From: Hahella sp. KA22
GTDB lineage: Bacteria > Pseudomonadota > Gammaproteobacteria > Pseudomonadales > Oleiphilaceae
Length of the DNA: 64,000 nucleotides
Reading direction: 5' to 3'
NCBI RefSeq assembly: GCF_004135205.1
Contig: NZ_CP035490.1
Coordinates: forward strand, 4,321,644 to 4,385,643
Shown: one piece after another, positions 27,089 through 35,953 of the stretch
How positions within the stretch are numbered: the first letter of the stretch is position 1
How the letters are laid out: each line of letters begins with the position of its first letter
Notes under the pieces: generated by a model
Told to the model about the DNA's origin: nothing
Seen by the model: the letters and a program-made list of their open reading frames with translations, nothing else
Database searches by the model: none
Program-made: the position numbers and the translations under genes

Positions 27089-28369
27089 TCACTCCTTGAA
27101 GGACAGGCTATCGATGGGGGATTCCGCGGCGAAGAAGTAATCGAGTCTGGCCAGCGCCGCGCGGCCGTCGATATCAATGCGTAGCTGTTCCAGCCTGAGC
27201 TTCTGTACGGTCAGGTAGGCGCGCATCACTTCTGCGAAGTCCGCCGTATCCGACTGATAGGAAGATAACGCCGATTCAGCCTGGCTTAGCGCCTGGGGCG
27301 TGATCTGCTCCACGTACAGACGACCGCGCTCCTGCGCCTGCCGCCAGTGGCTGAACGCCACTTGCGCCTCCGCATCCATCATGCGCAACATCTCCAGCCG
27401 TCGGCTGCGGCTCGCTTCCTGATTGCGCACGGCGGCTGAGACGCGGCGATCCTGTCGCTGTCCAGTGAATAAGGGAAGTTGCACGCTTACCGCAGCGGAG
27501 AAAAAGTCTGCGCGCGCGGAGCCGTCCATGTTTTCGCCGTCGCGCCAGGCGTAGCCGACGTCCACGCCCCAGGATGGCTTATAAGACTGCTGCGCCAGCG
27601 CCGCATTGGTGGCGGACATATCCACTTCCGCATCCAGGGCTTTCACCGCCGGATGCGCCAGCAACGCGCTTTCCAACGCGCCGACATGGGGCGCATTCAA
27701 TTCCGGCAGCGCCGCGTCCAGCTCTCTGCTCATCGCCTCGGGACCGACCCAGCGAGCCAGGCGCGCGCGGGCTTCATCCTCTTTCTGGCGAACGTTGATC
27801 AAGCGATCATTAAGCTGGCTCAACTCCAGATCCGCACGCAATACGTCCTGCTGTTTACTGCGTCCGACGCTATACAGGGACTGTGTGACTTCCTGCAGTT
27901 GCTGGAACAGCCCTTCATCCTGTTGATAGACATCCTGCGCCTGCTTCCAGTACAACGATTCCAGCCAGGCCAGACGCACTTCGCGGCGCACCTGATGAGC
28001 GCGATCCTGGGCCATCCAGCGTTGTGCGACGGCATTTTGCTCGCCGCGACGGCGGGATAACGCCAACGTGTCTCCCGCCGGAAATTTTTGTCCCAGCCCG
28101 ACGCGAAATTGCGTCATGGGTTCCTGGTCGGTGGCGAAGGTGTCTGTAGGCAGGTTCAAGGCGCCCAGAGACAGGCTTGGGTCCGGCAATTGTCCGTCCG
28201 CCACCGCCATGTCTTCACTGGCCAGGGATAACTGTTGCAGACGCGCGATATCCGCGTCTCTTTGCACCGCCAGGGTTTCCGCCTGCGACAGAGTCAGGCT
28301 CTGCGCAGACGCGGCGACGCTCCAACCCAACAGCAGGCCGGATAGAAACAGGTTTTGCAACGGCTTCAT
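27089..28369 (-). CDS. cusC: TolC-family outer-membrane channel of the copper efflux system
   Basis: 426 residues: signal peptide (LFLSGLLLGWSVAASAQ) and two outer-membrane efflux protein (OEP) repeats of long amphipathic helices, as in CusC/CzcC. ATG 28369 has GGAG with 8-nt spacing; an in-frame TTG at 28381 is rejected. It lies 3 bases upstream of cusB, and is the channel subunit of the tripartite pump. Confidence 0.9.
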   Translation of the reverse strand: MKPLQNLFLSGLLLGWSVAASAQSLTLSQAETLAVQRDADIARLQQLSLASEDMAVADGQLPDPSLSLGALNLPTDTFATDQEPMTQFRVGLGQKFPAGDTLALSRRRGEQNAVAQRWMAQDRAHQVRREVRLAWLESLYWKQAQDVYQQDEGLFQQLQEVTQSLYSVGRSKQQDVLRADLELSQLNDRLINVRQKEDEARARLARWVGPEAMSRELDAALPELNAPHVGALESALLAHPAVKALDAEVDMSATNAALAQQSYKPSWGVDVGYAWRDGENMDGSARADFFSAAVSVQLPLFTGQRQDRRVSAAVRNQEASRSRRLEMLRMMDAEAQVAFSHWRQAQERGRLYVEQITPQALSQAESALSSYQSDTADFAEVMRAYLTVQKLRLEQLRIDIDGRAALARLDYFFAAESPIDSLSFKE

Positions 28370-28489
28370 GGGAAGCTCCAATCTCGATGATCATGTCGTG
28401 CGACGCAGCGACAGCCGGCCGCAGTTCCAAAGCCGGGGCGCGGAAAATCCCGCCGTCACGCCAGCTATGCGAGCAATTGAGAAAAGGCG

Positions 28490-28933
28490 CTATTTAAGAT
28501 AGGTACAGTGGATGTCTTGCAGGGAGGGAGGTTTGGTGTCGAGCTTGTGTTCACGGTAGCGGGCGCGACACACTCGCACCACGCGCGCGATCAACACCAG
28601 CCAGAAAATGAAAATGGCCGCCGCCAGAATCAGCTTCAATATCTGCGAAGGCTGCGCACCCGTGGTGGAATCATGCTCATCGCAGCAGTCCATAGAGAAC
28701 GCGCCGTCCGATGTCTGAGCAACCTGCTTGCCAGCGATGTCTTTTCCAGACAACGACACAGCGCCGCCGTGATGCTGATGTTCATGCCCGCTTTGCAGCT
28801 GCGGCGCCCCCTGAGACGCTCCGGCAATCGCCGTCGACGCGCCAGCGCAGGCGACAAAGCTGGCGCAAAGCAGCCACAGGGCCAGCAATGGCTTTATCAA
28901 CCAGCGATATCGTTGCGGGAAACGGCTAAGCAT
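28490..28933 (-). CDS. Small membrane protein leading the copper operon
   Basis: 147 residues: N-terminal signal-type helix (about 14-32), a metal-ligand-rich stretch GHEHQHHGG, a Cys pair in FSMDCCDEHDS, then a second transmembrane helix (about 98-118) and a basic cytoplasmic tail. His and Cys clusters and the position as first gene of the copper operon argue for copper binding or sensing at the membrane. I recognise no named family. Confidence 0.75.
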   Translation of the reverse strand: MLSRFPQRYRWLIKPLLALWLLCASFVACAGASTAIAGASQGAPQLQSGHEHQHHGGAVSLSGKDIAGKQVAQTSDGAFSMDCCDEHDSTTGAQPSQILKLILAAAIFIFWLVLIARVVRVCRARYREHKLDTKPPSLQDIHCTYLK

Positions 28934-29033
28934 GGGGTAAGAATGGATCTCTTTCTAACTTCTACTGATTAGTAACTATCACTAACTAAACTAATAGTTT
29001 CGTTCTGAGAGTCACATGGGCAAACTGGGGCCA

Positions 29034-29064
29034 ATGGTACCCTTTATGTGCGCACATATGTCAA
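29034..29064 (-). promoter_or_regulatory. Candidate MerR-geometry promoter of the copper operon
   Basis: Minus strand: -35 TTGACA (29059-29064), a 19-bp spacer, then -10 TACCAT (29034-29039). The perfect palindrome ATGTGCGCACAT (29046-29057) lies within the spacer. A 19-bp spacer with an internal dyad is the layout of CueR/MerR-activated metal promoters, although the palindrome is not the usual CueR box. It lies about 100 bases before the first gene of the operon. Confidence 0.45.
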
Positions 29065-29181
29065 CTTAAAAACTTGATTTATGGAGCAAAGTTAATGGGA
29101 AAGTCATCAATCTGAATGCAGTTCTCAATTTTCCGTGCAGGTGGCGGGCGGGCGCAATTGGCGCGTGACGAATCCGACAGA

Positions 29182-29215
29182 AAAAGTGACCGCGGAGAAG
29201 TAGCCTCCGCGGTCA
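29182..29215 (-). terminator. Rho-independent terminator after the M28 aminopeptidase gene
   Basis: TGACCGCGGAG pairs with CTCCGCGGTCA across a short loop, and on the minus strand is followed by CTTTTTCTG. It lies 30 bases beyond the stop at 29245. Confidence 0.9.
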
Positions 29216-29244
29216 GACGGCATTAAGCCGTCGCTGGGGTCTGG

Positions 29245-30801
29245 TTACTTCAAAGGAGTATAGGTCACTTTCAGGTTATAGTTGGAGGTTGCGCTGCTGT
29301 AACCGCGCACCATCACATAGGCTTCCTCCTTCCCTGCCGGAACCTTGAGATCACAGGTTTCGTCAGAGCCGCCTTTGTAGGGGCGACAGTCGTAGTTGCG
29401 GGTGGTCGGCGCTGCGCCGAAACGCACATACAGGTCAGCGTCGTTCGTACCGCTCATCACTGCGCTGAAGTCCGTGCCCGGCTCTACTTTGAACGGCCCA
29501 TGATTATCCGCCTGGCTACGACCAACGCTGCCGCTGAACTCTTCGGTCACGGGATCTTCAGGATCTGGATCAGGGTCAGGTCCGGGATCGTCGCTGAAGT
29601 TCCCCTTGGCCAGTTCCGCCACATACGCCGCCGCCAGTTTGCCGAAGCCCACGGCGTGATTAGCATTGCCGCCGCTCTTGTCCAGCGTGTCCTGAGCGGA
29701 GTGAATGTGAGGGTTGGAGCCGTTAAAGGTTGACTCAAACGGGAACGACGCCGCGTAGCCCTGGTTGGTCCAGGAGGCGTGGTCGGAACAGCCATAGCCG
29801 CACTCACTGTATCCCACGGTGATTGTCGGCTGATAGGTGGTGACCAGGTCCGCCAGGAAGTCGTTCTGACCAGAGTTGGTGTAGTCCTGCATGATATAAA
29901 TATCGCCGCTGGAGCCTTTGTAGTTGGTCATGTCCAACTGCAACACGCCCACCACGTTCTTGCCTTGGCTGCTGTAGGACTGAGCGATCGCCTGTGAGCC
30001 GCGCAGACCTACTTCCTCCGCCGCATAGGCCATGAACGACACAGTGCGATCCGGCTTATAACCAGCTTCCATCGCCGCCTTGATGACGGACGTCAGCGTC
30101 GCGATGCCGGAGGCGTCGTCGTCCGCACCGGGAGCGCGGGTGCCCTCGCCAGTGCCGAAGCCTGCGGTAGAGTCCTGATGTCCGCCGAGCACCACGATTT
30201 CATTGGGTTTGGTTTTACCCTGAATGGTCAGGATGACGGACGGCTGACGCCAGCTGTGAGTGAAAAACTCCACCGTCACATCGCTGCGCGAGCCCGCCAG
30301 GGCCTGCCACTTATCCTTGATCCACTGGGCGCCCTGCAGACCGGTCTGGGTGGTGTAATAACGGTTGGTGAAGTTGGCCAGGCTCTCGATGGTGGCGCGG
30401 ATATCCGACTCTTTCACCTTGCCCTGCATGGCCGCCACCACCTCCGCGTTATCAATGCTGTAATCCACTATCCGCGGCGCGATGGCGGGCGCCATTAACG
30501 AATCATACAACGCCGCGCTTTGCGCGGATTCCTGAGAGGCATGCGCGATGAAACCGCCACACCGATTCAACTCGTGGTGCATCATCTGTGAAATTTCGGG
30601 AATCCGATCTTCGCTCACTAGAAACGCGGACACGCCATTAGCGGTAAAAGTTCTCGCCCGATTCGCTTCGATCACCTCCGGAAAATGCCGCTTAATGGCC
30701 GCAAAGCCATCGGCGTCCGTAGTGATCCATACATCATCTGCAAGAGCGAGTTGCGACGCCGCCAGCAGTGCCGGTACGGTCAGTCGTAGGTACTTGTTCA
30801 T
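29245..30801 (-). CDS. Secreted M28-family leucyl aminopeptidase with PPC domain
   Basis: 518 residues: signal peptide (cleavage near LALA), propeptide, M28 zinc aminopeptidase (about 130-395) and C-terminal PPC domain (about 415-518). The two-zinc ligands are recognisable: GGHQDST, GADDDASG, YAAEEVGLRG, LQLDMTNYKG and SDHASWTNQGY, matching the Vibrio (Aeromonas) proteolytica aminopeptidase. It trims N-terminal residues from peptides outside the cell; PPC domains are often removed after secretion. GGAGAT lies 6 nt before the ATG. It shares PPC type with the trypsin-like protease at 10.6-12.5 kb. Confidence 0.93.
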   Translation of the reverse strand: MNKYLRLTVPALLAASQLALADDVWITTDADGFAAIKRHFPEVIEANRARTFTANGVSAFLVSEDRIPEISQMMHHELNRCGGFIAHASQESAQSAALYDSLMAPAIAPRIVDYSIDNAEVVAAMQGKVKESDIRATIESLANFTNRYYTTQTGLQGAQWIKDKWQALAGSRSDVTVEFFTHSWRQPSVILTIQGKTKPNEIVVLGGHQDSTAGFGTGEGTRAPGADDDASGIATLTSVIKAAMEAGYKPDRTVSFMAYAAEEVGLRGSQAIAQSYSSQGKNVVGVLQLDMTNYKGSSGDIYIMQDYTNSGQNDFLADLVTTYQPTITVGYSECGYGCSDHASWTNQGYAASFPFESTFNGSNPHIHSAQDTLDKSGGNANHAVGFGKLAAAYVAELAKGNFSDDPGPDPDPDPEDPVTEEFSGSVGRSQADNHGPFKVEPGTDFSAVMSGTNDADLYVRFGAAPTTRNYDCRPYKGGSDETCDLKVPAGKEEAYVMVRGYSSATSNYNLKVTYTPLK

Positions 30802-31208
30802 TAAGTATCTCCATTACTTAGAAGCCATTCCTACCACTACAGCCGGTCAACCACGGTCAGTGGGCCGCCGCAAGGAAAAGCAAACGTTTTATTAGGCCTA
30901 TTTAGTAGTTATAGAGCCCGGGTTTTGCCCGGTCGCTCACGCCAGTGACCTGCCGGCCGGTAAGCCTGCGACCACTGATCAAAAAACACTCTAGTAACGG
31001 ATCGTCAGTTTCTCAATAGTCCCTACAACCTAAATTCAAAATTTGAGGTAAGAAACATGGATTAAGCTGATAACTATGGGCTTGCAAGGGTGTGACAAAA
31101 TGTCGCATATTGCTTTTTTAAAGTGTTTTTATATCAGTAAGTTGAGAGCCATTAAAAACATATGACGCACATTTGACGCCCAGAAAGCTAACGACAGGAG
31201 CAAGTGAA
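30802..31208. other. Intergenic region
   Basis: About 400 bases with no gene. A GC-rich part (30910-31000) is followed by an AT-rich part that probably carries the promoter of the small gene at 31209. I see no att-like repeat, but an attachment core cannot be recognised without the other prophage end. Confidence 0.3.
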
Positions 31209-31403
31209 ATGTACTGGCTGTGGATTATTTTGAGCGTTCTTTTATGCAGTGCGATAGTGTTCTCGGCTGTTTTTTACTTCAAATTCTTGCGAGTGCCGAA
31301 AAACTGTGAGAATTGCGGAGGCAGGCCGGTAGAAACAATGGAAGATGGGATATGGATTTGTGGGCATTGCCTGAAGTACTGGGAAGACATGAAAAATCCC
31401 TAA
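31209..31403 (+). CDS. Small membrane protein with zinc-ribbon motif
   Basis: 64 residues: one N-terminal transmembrane helix (about 3-26) followed by a short cytoplasmic zinc ribbon CENCGG...WICGHCLKYW. ATG 31209 has AGGAG with 8-nt spacing. The gene is the last one before the prophage and on the opposite strand to it; whether it is host or phage-borne is unclear. Function unknown. Confidence 0.72.
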   Translation: MYWLWIILSVLLCSAIVFSAVFYFKFLRVPKNCENCGGRPVETMEDGIWICGHCLKYWEDMKNP

Positions 31404-31413
31404 CTCCTACAAC

Positions 31414-31448
31414 GAGCAAGCGCCAATGCTCACATGGCGCTTGCTCAT
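31414..31448. terminator. Strong hairpin at the left prophage boundary
   Basis: GAGCAAGCGCCA pairs perfectly with TGGCGCTTGCTC over a 9-nt loop. No U tract follows on either strand. It lies between the stop of the 31209 gene and the stop of the last prophage late gene, so it can end both transcripts. Confidence 0.6.
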
Positions 31449-31458
31449 ATGATGGCAC

Positions 31459-32469
31459 TCACCCCAAAGCGAGCCCGTCACTAATGACAGTATAGTCATC
31501 CCCTATATTGATCAAGCTACGCAGAATTTTAGTGAAGGTTTCCTGAACCAAGTTCCCGTCTTGGTCATAATTCACAACACGTCGCCACATATGCAGATAA
31601 GCAACCCCATCCCATGCCGATGCGTTTCCTTCTATGTAACCGATAAAGTCATCCGTGGCTGCAAATGACAGGCAGCGCTCAAATTGAGTAGGAGTTAAAT
31701 CAGGATCAGACAGCAGCTTAATCAGTGCTCCAGTGGTAGAATTATAAACAGCAATTTGCGCGCTGGTCGTGTCCGGCACGTACAGCCTATCCTCAGTCAC
31801 GGCATAGACCCCTAAACCAGGCACGTTTGCCGTAACACTAAAACCAATCCCTCCAGCCATCGTTATTTGGGTAATCTTAGGTGCCGATGAGCTATCAACA
31901 AATGTGCTGAACACATATAAATAACTGTTGTTAGCCCTGAGATCTGTAGCCTGCTCAGGAGATGAGTAGAAAAGAGGGATTGTCCCAGCTGATGATCCAG
32001 TATGATTGTAGGACTCTATATCTCCGTCATAAATTAGGAAGAAATTACTTTCATTTACCGCATAGCGATTGAGATAAAGAGGATCGGAAGAAATAAAGGC
32101 AGACGATGTTCCGTTTTTTATATACATGGTATCGCCATAAAGCAACCACCACAGATCGTTGTTGACACGGCGCAGGCCAACCGCAGTACCCAACTGATCA
32201 GCTAAATCAACTGGCGTTTCTACAACCTCCTCTTTGCTGTTATAGGTATTCACATATACATCAAGCTCAAAGGAGGTACTGCCGGCGCCATTTAAGATAT
32301 AGGCTAAGTATGCGGTTTCCTCCGCAGTCGACGGCGCAGTGTTTGGCGCGCCCCTTCCAACTCCACGACCAGGCCCAATAGGAGTGGAAACAAGGTTACC
32401 TAACCCCGACGCCTTATTGCGCGGGTGCCTAATAAGCCTATTCAAGTCACGTTGAAGACGGTTAGACAT
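31459..32469 (-). CDS. Prophage tail-tip/virion protein, family unknown
   Basis: 336 residues, last gene of the phage late operon. The start is basic and Gly/Pro-rich; the rest is beta-rich and resembles a propeller or fibre domain (repeats such as NNDLWWLLYGDTMYI and NNSYLYVFSTFVD), rich in Tyr/Trp/Asn/Thr. Its position after the tail genes suggests a distal tail or receptor-binding protein. ATG overlaps the preceding stop (TAATG). Confidence 0.65.
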   Translation of the reverse strand: MSNRLQRDLNRLIRHPRNKASGLGNLVSTPIGPGRGVGRGAPNTAPSTAEETAYLAYILNGAGSTSFELDVYVNTYNSKEEVVETPVDLADQLGTAVGLRRVNNDLWWLLYGDTMYIKNGTSSAFISSDPLYLNRYAVNESNFFLIYDGDIESYNHTGSSAGTIPLFYSSPEQATDLRANNSYLYVFSTFVDSSSAPKITQITMAGGIGFSVTANVPGLGVYAVTEDRLYVPDTTSAQIAVYNSTTGALIKLLSDPDLTPTQFERCLSFAATDDFIGYIEGNASAWDGVAYLHMWRRVVNYDQDGNLVQETFTKILRSLINIGDDYTVISDGLALG

Positions 32470-32891
32470 TAAAGGGCGGTTTCCTGAAGTTCATTGGTTT
32501 GCAAACTAAGCTCTGTTGAAAGGCCAACTGTTCCAGTAGTGTCTTCAATCCTGCAGTGAACAGGGATTGCATTCGGCACTCCGCTACTGACGCTTGAACC
32601 GATCGACAACGGAGCGCCAGCAACCGCTGTATCCAACCCTGCGGATGATAAAGCCAGTTTAACTTCCGAGGCCTCATGTCCCAAACCAGGGTTGGCGTCA
32701 GCAATGCTGAGAACTATATCATCAACTCCCGGATCGCTCGTGGCTTCAAATATGCTATTTGACGCAACACTTCCTAAGTAAAAAACCACGTCCACTGGCC
32801 CCGTTGAACCATCAGCTTTCTGGTTAACTGATAGCTGAGACAGCTCAGTTGTCAGAGCAGCGTCCGCATACGCCTTTAATGTAACGCTCAT
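32469..32891 (-). CDS. Prophage structural protein, unknown
   Basis: 140 residues, acidic, Ser/Ala-rich and beta-rich (MSVTLKAYADAALTTELS). No family recognised; it lies between the large tail protein and the terminal virion gene with overlapping stop/start, so it is likely part of the tail tip or an accessory decoration protein. Confidence 0.62.
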   Translation of the reverse strand: MSVTLKAYADAALTTELSQLSVNQKADGSTGPVDVVFYLGSVASNSIFEATSDPGVDDIVLSIADANPGLGHEASEVKLALSSAGLDTAVAGAPLSIGSSVSSGVPNAIPVHCRIEDTTGTVGLSTELSLQTNELQETAL

Positions 32892-32898
32892 TGGTCAC

Positions 32899-35421
32899 CT
32901 ATAATGCTGTAATGTTGAGCAAATCGTTTGGAATTGATATTTCGTAGGTGATACTGACATTGGTATCTACCGGATCAGTGGCGGCCGCCTCAATCTCAGG
33001 AGTATCCAACACGAACCGCTCTGAGTAGATAGGCTGGCTGGTATCTGGTGGTTGATAGTTACCAACATAGCCAGACCATGCTTCATTATCTTCTGTTGAA
33101 TATGCTCCGCCGCCTAAGTGGGTAGGCAGAATTGTTGATAAGTTAGGAGACGAATCAGGCTCGTTATAATAGTTAATTGGCTCCATGCTCCAAACCGAAT
33201 CTGACATCAAGCTGGATTTACGCCGATAGCAGGATATCTCAATCTCTGACAACGCACTGCCTTTATCCAAGCTCAATACATGGCGAACTTTAGACACCTT
33301 GCCTCGCGCATTTACAGTCAACGAATTTAGCTCTACATAATGCACCCGATCCAACCAAGGCTTGATGATACATTCAAAAGACACTGTATTAAGTCGGTGG
33401 CTCGCCAGTATTTCTGCTCTTGCCAAAGCTGACGCACATTCCAAGGCATCACTAAGATCAGAAAACGTTGAAAGCGGCCACACCTTATCCTTACCTATGT
33501 TGGCGGCAGGCTCAGTTGGTGTTTGGGAAAAGTCTGTAAAGCCTGTGTATTCAGACTCAACGTCAATAACATAGGCTCGCGCTTCACTACGCTCCCCGAT
33601 CAGATTAATTTCAGGAGTGCATTGGACTGTCAGGCTGTAATTTTCCGTATAGGACTGCTCCCAACGCTTAGCAAGAGTCATGTTCAGCCCCCACACAAGA
33701 TAGGCACGCAATTGTTCATCAATTAGCCAGCTTGTACCTTTCCCACTCCCGGTATTGACATAACCTGATGGCTGAAGCCGATCGTAGCTGATTGAGCTGA
33801 CTACCCTCCACCCTGACGAGTCAACCGCTGATTGCACCATGTCGTTGTTGGGCAGTGTGTGGTTTTTTGTCGTTAAGAATTGAGAAAACGAATGAGGAGC
33901 AGTCCAAGTGAATCCGGTGCGCCTCTCCCTTAAAACCGGAAACCTATTACTAAGGCTGATGTCTACTCTGTTGATGAGTTCGCGTCTCGATGCCAACTCA
34001 ACCTGAACTGAGTCGACAACATAATCATCAATCACTGAATACGCACCACCAACCTCCCACGGCGTCACCTTGGGTATACCTAACAAATCCAGATCCAAGC
34101 TTGCAGGCACAGTGGACATAACATCATCAATGTACTGGGCATTACTATCAGGCTCACCAAAAACGGACTTATGCCATTTACCGCCCGTCAGCGCTAGCGC
34201 TTGATCCAAAGTCGTGCGATCGATAAAGCTTTGAAAAGCATCTGTACAAACCAAAGACAAAAGCCCCGTCCCAATATCATATGTAGGTAATTCCACCTCA
34301 CCGTGAAACAGTAAAAACTCTGAACCTGCGGACAAATAATAAATATCCACTGAATTAGCAATATACTGATCAGGATCAACAGGCCCCGAAACAGGAAGTA
34401 TATTTAACTCTGCTACTCTGGCCGCTCCCTCTTCCCCGTCAACAATAATGTCACCCACTAAACGATCGCTAATGTCGGCACCGTCCATCACAACTCGAAC
34501 AGCCCACTGAACACCACCTGAACCGTAAACATTGATTGCAATGGGAATCGAAACCGAGCCCGCACCATCTACCCCAATAGATACAGGAAGAGAAAATACA
34601 CCAACCTCATTAAACACATTAATTGAGACAGGCAGGGAAAGCGCCCCAATATCAGGGGTCACATCAATTTCTAAAGGAAGGGAAAAATCACCAATTGTGA
34701 TAACTGGCGGGGCTCCTACCAGTTGTTGAAATATACCTCCGTTATATAATGACTCGACTTCTACCTGAGATAATCCACGATCCCAAACCCCCAAATCGTC
34801 GATAACTCCATTAAATACTTGAGAGCCACCGTGACTATAGTTACCCACGCAAATGTAACCGAGGTAAGGTATGACTGAATCCGTGGTTACTCCTGATAGC
34901 AAATTAACGCCGTCGACATAAAGCGTCATGATGTTGCTACTTTTGGTAAGAACAATCTCAGACCACGTGTTTATTGGCATTGTTAACGATGATTCTAGAT
35001 AATCTCCGTTTGTCGTCTGCGCAAAAAACTTATTCGTATCGGTCAATCCGATTCTAATCTGATTTGACAACAAGGTCACAATAAACGAGTAGTGACTCCC
35101 GTAACCATCGCCACGCCTTTTTGCCAGAACCCGGACAGTCCAATCTGAGTAAACAACTCCCGCATCAACCGTCACAGGACTAATTTCAGCCGGTGCCGAA
35201 TCGTGTTCTGTCGCTCCATACCGACTGGGCTCAAAGCCCTTATACAGCGCCCCAGGCACAAACAAGGCTGCCAATTCGGCAGCACTGTATTGTCCCAAAT
35301 AGTTCCAATACTCTACTTCCCATGGTCCGCCAATCTCATCGGTTACTGAGTCATCATCCAGCTTAAAATGATGCCGCAGACCGTCAGCCACAGCAGTTGT
35401 ATAATCCGCGTAATACCCCAT
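32899..35421 (-). CDS. Prophage tail protein with LamG-like domain
   Basis: 840 residues. A concanavalin/LamG-type domain (about 15-230) is followed by four consecutive 15-residue repeats (about 243-302, ending in forms of SLPVSINV). Then comes a hub-like region with GFTWTAPHSF and CTDAFQSFIDRT, and a C-terminal beta-rich part. The LamG fold suggests glycan binding; the middle region may form part of the baseplate hub. It corresponds in position to the distal tail/central fibre genes of lambda-type phages. Confidence 0.72.
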   Translation of the reverse strand: MGYYADYTTAVADGLRHHFKLDDDSVTDEIGGPWEVEYWNYLGQYSAAELAALFVPGALYKGFEPSRYGATEHDSAPAEISPVTVDAGVVYSDWTVRVLAKRRGDGYGSHYSFIVTLLSNQIRIGLTDTNKFFAQTTNGDYLESSLTMPINTWSEIVLTKSSNIMTLYVDGVNLLSGVTTDSVIPYLGYICVGNYSHGGSQVFNGVIDDLGVWDRGLSQVEVESLYNGGIFQQLVGAPPVITIGDFSLPLEIDVTPDIGALSLPVSINVFNEVGVFSLPVSIGVDGAGSVSIPIAINVYGSGGVQWAVRVVMDGADISDRLVGDIIVDGEEGAARVAELNILPVSGPVDPDQYIANSVDIYYLSAGSEFLLFHGEVELPTYDIGTGLLSLVCTDAFQSFIDRTTLDQALALTGGKWHKSVFGEPDSNAQYIDDVMSTVPASLDLDLLGIPKVTPWEVGGAYSVIDDYVVDSVQVELASRRELINRVDISLSNRFPVLRERRTGFTWTAPHSFSQFLTTKNHTLPNNDMVQSAVDSSGWRVVSSISYDRLQPSGYVNTGSGKGTSWLIDEQLRAYLVWGLNMTLAKRWEQSYTENYSLTVQCTPEINLIGERSEARAYVIDVESEYTGFTDFSQTPTEPAANIGKDKVWPLSTFSDLSDALECASALARAEILASHRLNTVSFECIIKPWLDRVHYVELNSLTVNARGKVSKVRHVLSLDKGSALSEIEISCYRRKSSLMSDSVWSMEPINYYNEPDSSPNLSTILPTHLGGGAYSTEDNEAWSGYVGNYQPPDTSQPIYSERFVLDTPEIEAAATDPVDTNVSITYEISIPNDLLNITAL

Positions 35422-35422
35422 G

Positions 35423-35953
35423 TCAAACCTGCTCCCCTACCATCTCCCATGACGTTGTAATGCCCGACATGTCGGTGTTTTCTGCCGGCGGATCGGAGAA
35501 AATTAAACTCATAACCGGGAACCAAAAAACCTGATAGCGAACAGCACCGGCAACTGGTGTGATTGTGCAGTCGCCATTTACCGCGACCGAAAGCTCCGCA
35601 TCCTGCCGGCTCCCGTCGATCATGATCGCATGTGCATAGGGCGCATAATTCGCCTCCGCCCTGCGATCGGTATCAGCTCCAATAACGATATCGCCGACCC
35701 CGCCAACTATCGACAACGGCGCGATGCTTGCCAGCAATACGGCGCCTGAAAAGTCCACAGATTGAAGGCCGGGGGGATACCATCCCGACCCGCTGACAGT
35801 TACGCGGTATTTGCCCGACCAGAGCGTCTGCTTGATCGCTGTTGCGGCAGGCCCGACCCGATGAGTCGCAGAACGCTCAAGGCGCTGATAGCTGACGCTC
35901 AGGTCTAGCCGTGCATCAACCGGGATTTCAACTCCGTCGATAATCAAACTCAT
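35423..35953 (-). CDS. Prophage tail protein, unknown
   Basis: 176 residues, beta-rich (SLIIDGVEIPVDARLDLSVSY). Located immediately downstream of the tape measure gene (4-base overlap), the usual position of minor/distal tail proteins. No further family recognised. Confidence 0.68.
   Translation of the reverse strand: MSLIIDGVEIPVDARLDLSVSYQRLERSATHRVGPAATAIKQTLWSGKYRVTVSGSGWYPPGLQSVDFSGAVLLASIAPLSIVGGVGDIVIGADTDRRAEANYAPYAHAIMIDGSRQDAELSVAVNGDCTITPVAGAVRYQVFWFPVMSLIFSDPPAENTDMSGITTSWEMVGEQV

Noticed and set aside
1-31403. Insertion sequences or transposases in the host part
   Set aside because: None of the proteins has transposase motifs and no terminal inverted repeats with target duplications were seen.
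31404-31458. attL at the hairpin near the prophage edge
   Set aside because: Without the right prophage end no matching core can be recognised; the hairpin alone is better explained as a terminator.
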